From UBA9337 sp036584565 (GTDB taxonomy: Bacteria; Patescibacteriota; Minisyncoccia; Moranbacterales; UBA9337), in assembly GCA_036584565.1 (NCBI GenBank), contig JAZHDF010000024.1, positions 1-6,551 on the forward strand: DNA of 6,551 nucleotides, given 5' to 3'. The translations under genes and the position numbers were made by a program. Below the pieces are notes generated by a model that made no database searches, had not been told where the DNA came from, and worked only from the letters and a program-made list of their open reading frames with translations. Position 1 is the stretch's first letter, and each line of letters begins with the position of its first letter. Below are positions 5,759 to 6,551 of this stretch, one piece after another.

Positions 5759-6352
5759 CTAATTCCCCATAATTTCTTTAGATTTATATTTCTTATAAAA
5801 AGTTATAATAACAAAAGTTGTTACAGCCAATCCCATAGCCAACCAACCCGCCCATTCGATATACTGTTTTATTTCCCTCCACATATATCCGTAAAAATAT
5901 CCCATGGCCACCAAAAATCCGCTCCAGATCACTCCGCCCAAAATGGAATAACCGACAAATTTTCCGAAGTTCATCTTGGCAATCCCTGCCGCCACCCAGG
6001 TCGCCCAACACAAACCGGTGGTTGATTTCACCGCAAAAATAGTTTTTCCTCCGTGATTTTCGAAATATTTTTCCATTTTTAAAACCAACCTCTTGGTTAT
6101 CCCTAAATATTTCCCCACTCGATCAACGAACCGCATGCCCCACTTTTTTCCAACTTGATACAAAATAACATCCCCCAAAACATCACCAACTATCGAAATA
6201 ACCAAAACAATCCATGGATTTAAAAAACCGGTAGCGGCCAGCATAGCGGATAAAATAGTTACCACCGGACCCTCGATAATCATCAATGGCAGAATTATCA
6301 TGTAGCCCCACACACTCAGAAAATCCAAAATTTCTTGACCCGTAAAAAACAT
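5759..6352 (-). CDS. DedA / VTT-domain integral membrane protein (divergent)
   Basis: Polytopic inner-membrane protein of the DedA family; members are implicated in lipid scrambling/flipping and proton-dependent membrane homeostasis. Its 197 residues are typical. Hydrophobic segments lie near 14-26, 30-42, 46-66 (IVGDVLGDVILYQVG with the G-D-x3-Y motif), 104-123, 131-152 and 168-186, with a Lys-rich cytoplasmic tail. Glu27-Gly28-Pro29 matches the conserved re-entrant loop Glu. The second conserved block aligns without gaps to the family pattern RFxPGxR...AG, but reads KSTTGLC...AAG: Lys109 and Cys115 occupy the two Arg positions that are important in E. coli YqjA/YghB, and Thr112 replaces Pro. 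The protein may therefore differ mechanistically or belong to a distinct subfamily. ATG 6352 has an AGGA (6364-6367) 11 nt upstream. It is the first gene after a strong promoter. Confidence 0.88.
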   Translation of the reverse strand: MFFTGQEILDFLSVWGYMIILPLMIIEGPVVTILSAMLAATGFLNPWIVLVISIVGDVLGDVILYQVGKKWGMRFVDRVGKYLGITKRLVLKMEKYFENHGGKTIFAVKSTTGLCWATWVAAGIAKMNFGKFVGYSILGGVIWSGFLVAMGYFYGYMWREIKQYIEWAGWLAMGLAVTTFVIITFYKKYKSKEIMGN

Positions 6353-6407
6353 AAATCAAGTTATCCTGTTAACACATAGCAATAAAGCACATTAACAAGA
6401 AAACAAT

Positions 6408-6428
6408 TTAACTAATTAACTAATTAAC
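6408..6428. repeat. Short tandem repeat, 8-bp unit, in the DedA leader
   Basis: TAACTAAT is repeated head to tail at 6409-6416 and 6417-6424, with a partial third unit TAAC (6425-6428). It lies inside the predicted 5' leader of the DedA gene. On the minus strand it supplies several closely spaced TAA/TAG stops. Two and a half copies in AT-rich DNA may be replication slippage. Confidence 0.5.
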
Positions 6429-6469
6429 ATCCGCCAAATTCCCAAATTCTAACATTTTTAAAACCCCCA

Positions 6470-6498
6470 ATTATAAATTACTCATCCTTAATTATCAA
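6470..6498 (-). promoter_or_regulatory. Strong sigma70-type promoter upstream of the DedA gene
   Basis: TTGATA (6493-6498) and TATAAT (6470-6475) are separated by exactly 17 bp; eleven of twelve hexamer bases match consensus. The predicted start is near 6463, directly after a GGGGG run, giving a leader of about 110 nt before ATG 6352. No gene is visible from here to the right edge (6499-6551), which is AT-rich and featureless. It is the likely promoter for DedA and perhaps the genes after it. Confidence 0.72.
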
Positions 6499-6551
6499 GG
6501 CTCTAGACCATCAAACTAATTAATATTTATGTAAAATTCTAATTAAATCTT

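Noticed and set aside
5793..6011. Minus-strand frame inside the DedA gene
   Set aside because: Shifted frame over transmembrane-coding sequence, with no domain or start signal of its own.
1..6551. CRISPR array, insertion sequence, tRNA or rRNA gene
   Set aside because: No regularly spaced repeats of suitable length, no transposase or terminal inverted repeats, and no cloverleaf or rRNA-like segments were seen on either strand.

Overview
The window is AT-rich bacterial DNA. Every gene I can support lies on the minus strand, so biological order runs from high to low coordinates. The gene set is a DedA-type membrane protein, a single-chain GlyRS with a zinc ribbon, a lipid-type GT4 glycosyltransferase, an esterase-like hydrolase, and an orphan secreted Cys/coiled-coil protein. 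Most starts lack a well-placed Shine-Dalgarno sequence. Together this suggests a small-genome, host-dependent or fermentative lineage such as Patescibacteria/CPR, with a divergent Firmicutes-like lineage as the alternative. That placement is inference; no rRNA or marker tree is available. The standard code appears to be used: genes end in TAA or TAG and no internal TGA is read through.

Layout in transcription order. (1) At 6353-6498 a near-consensus sigma70 promoter and a roughly 110-nt leader precede a DedA/VTT membrane protein (5759-6352). (2) It is followed by a 52-residue coiled-coil protein (5568-5726), an alpha/beta hydrolase with an intact Ser-Asp-His triad (4669-5490), and a GT4 glycosyltransferase resembling diacylglycerol glucosyltransferases (3449-4597). 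With gaps of 32-77 bp these could form one envelope/lipid transcription unit. (3) A separate gene with an extended -10 promoter encodes an exported protein of unknown function (2505-3320). (4) A second strong promoter (2433-2460) drives a T-box leader (2282-2426) with mutually exclusive antiterminator and terminator hairpins. A further 220-nt leader leads to glyS (672-2060), and 7 nt later comes the 5' part of an M17 leucyl aminopeptidase gene, pepA, which runs off the left edge.

The most interesting element is the T-box. Its 3' half is textbook: a UGGAACCGCG bulge whose UGGA can pair with the UCCA end of bacterial tRNA-Gly, a covarying antiterminator stem, and a competing terminator with a T-run. 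Its 5' half is only about 65 nt, with no room for a canonical Stem I and no clear specifier loop. It appears to be a minimal or derived glycine T-box. If the transcript reads through, it would couple glycyl-tRNA charging to both GlyRS and a peptidase that liberates amino acids from peptides.
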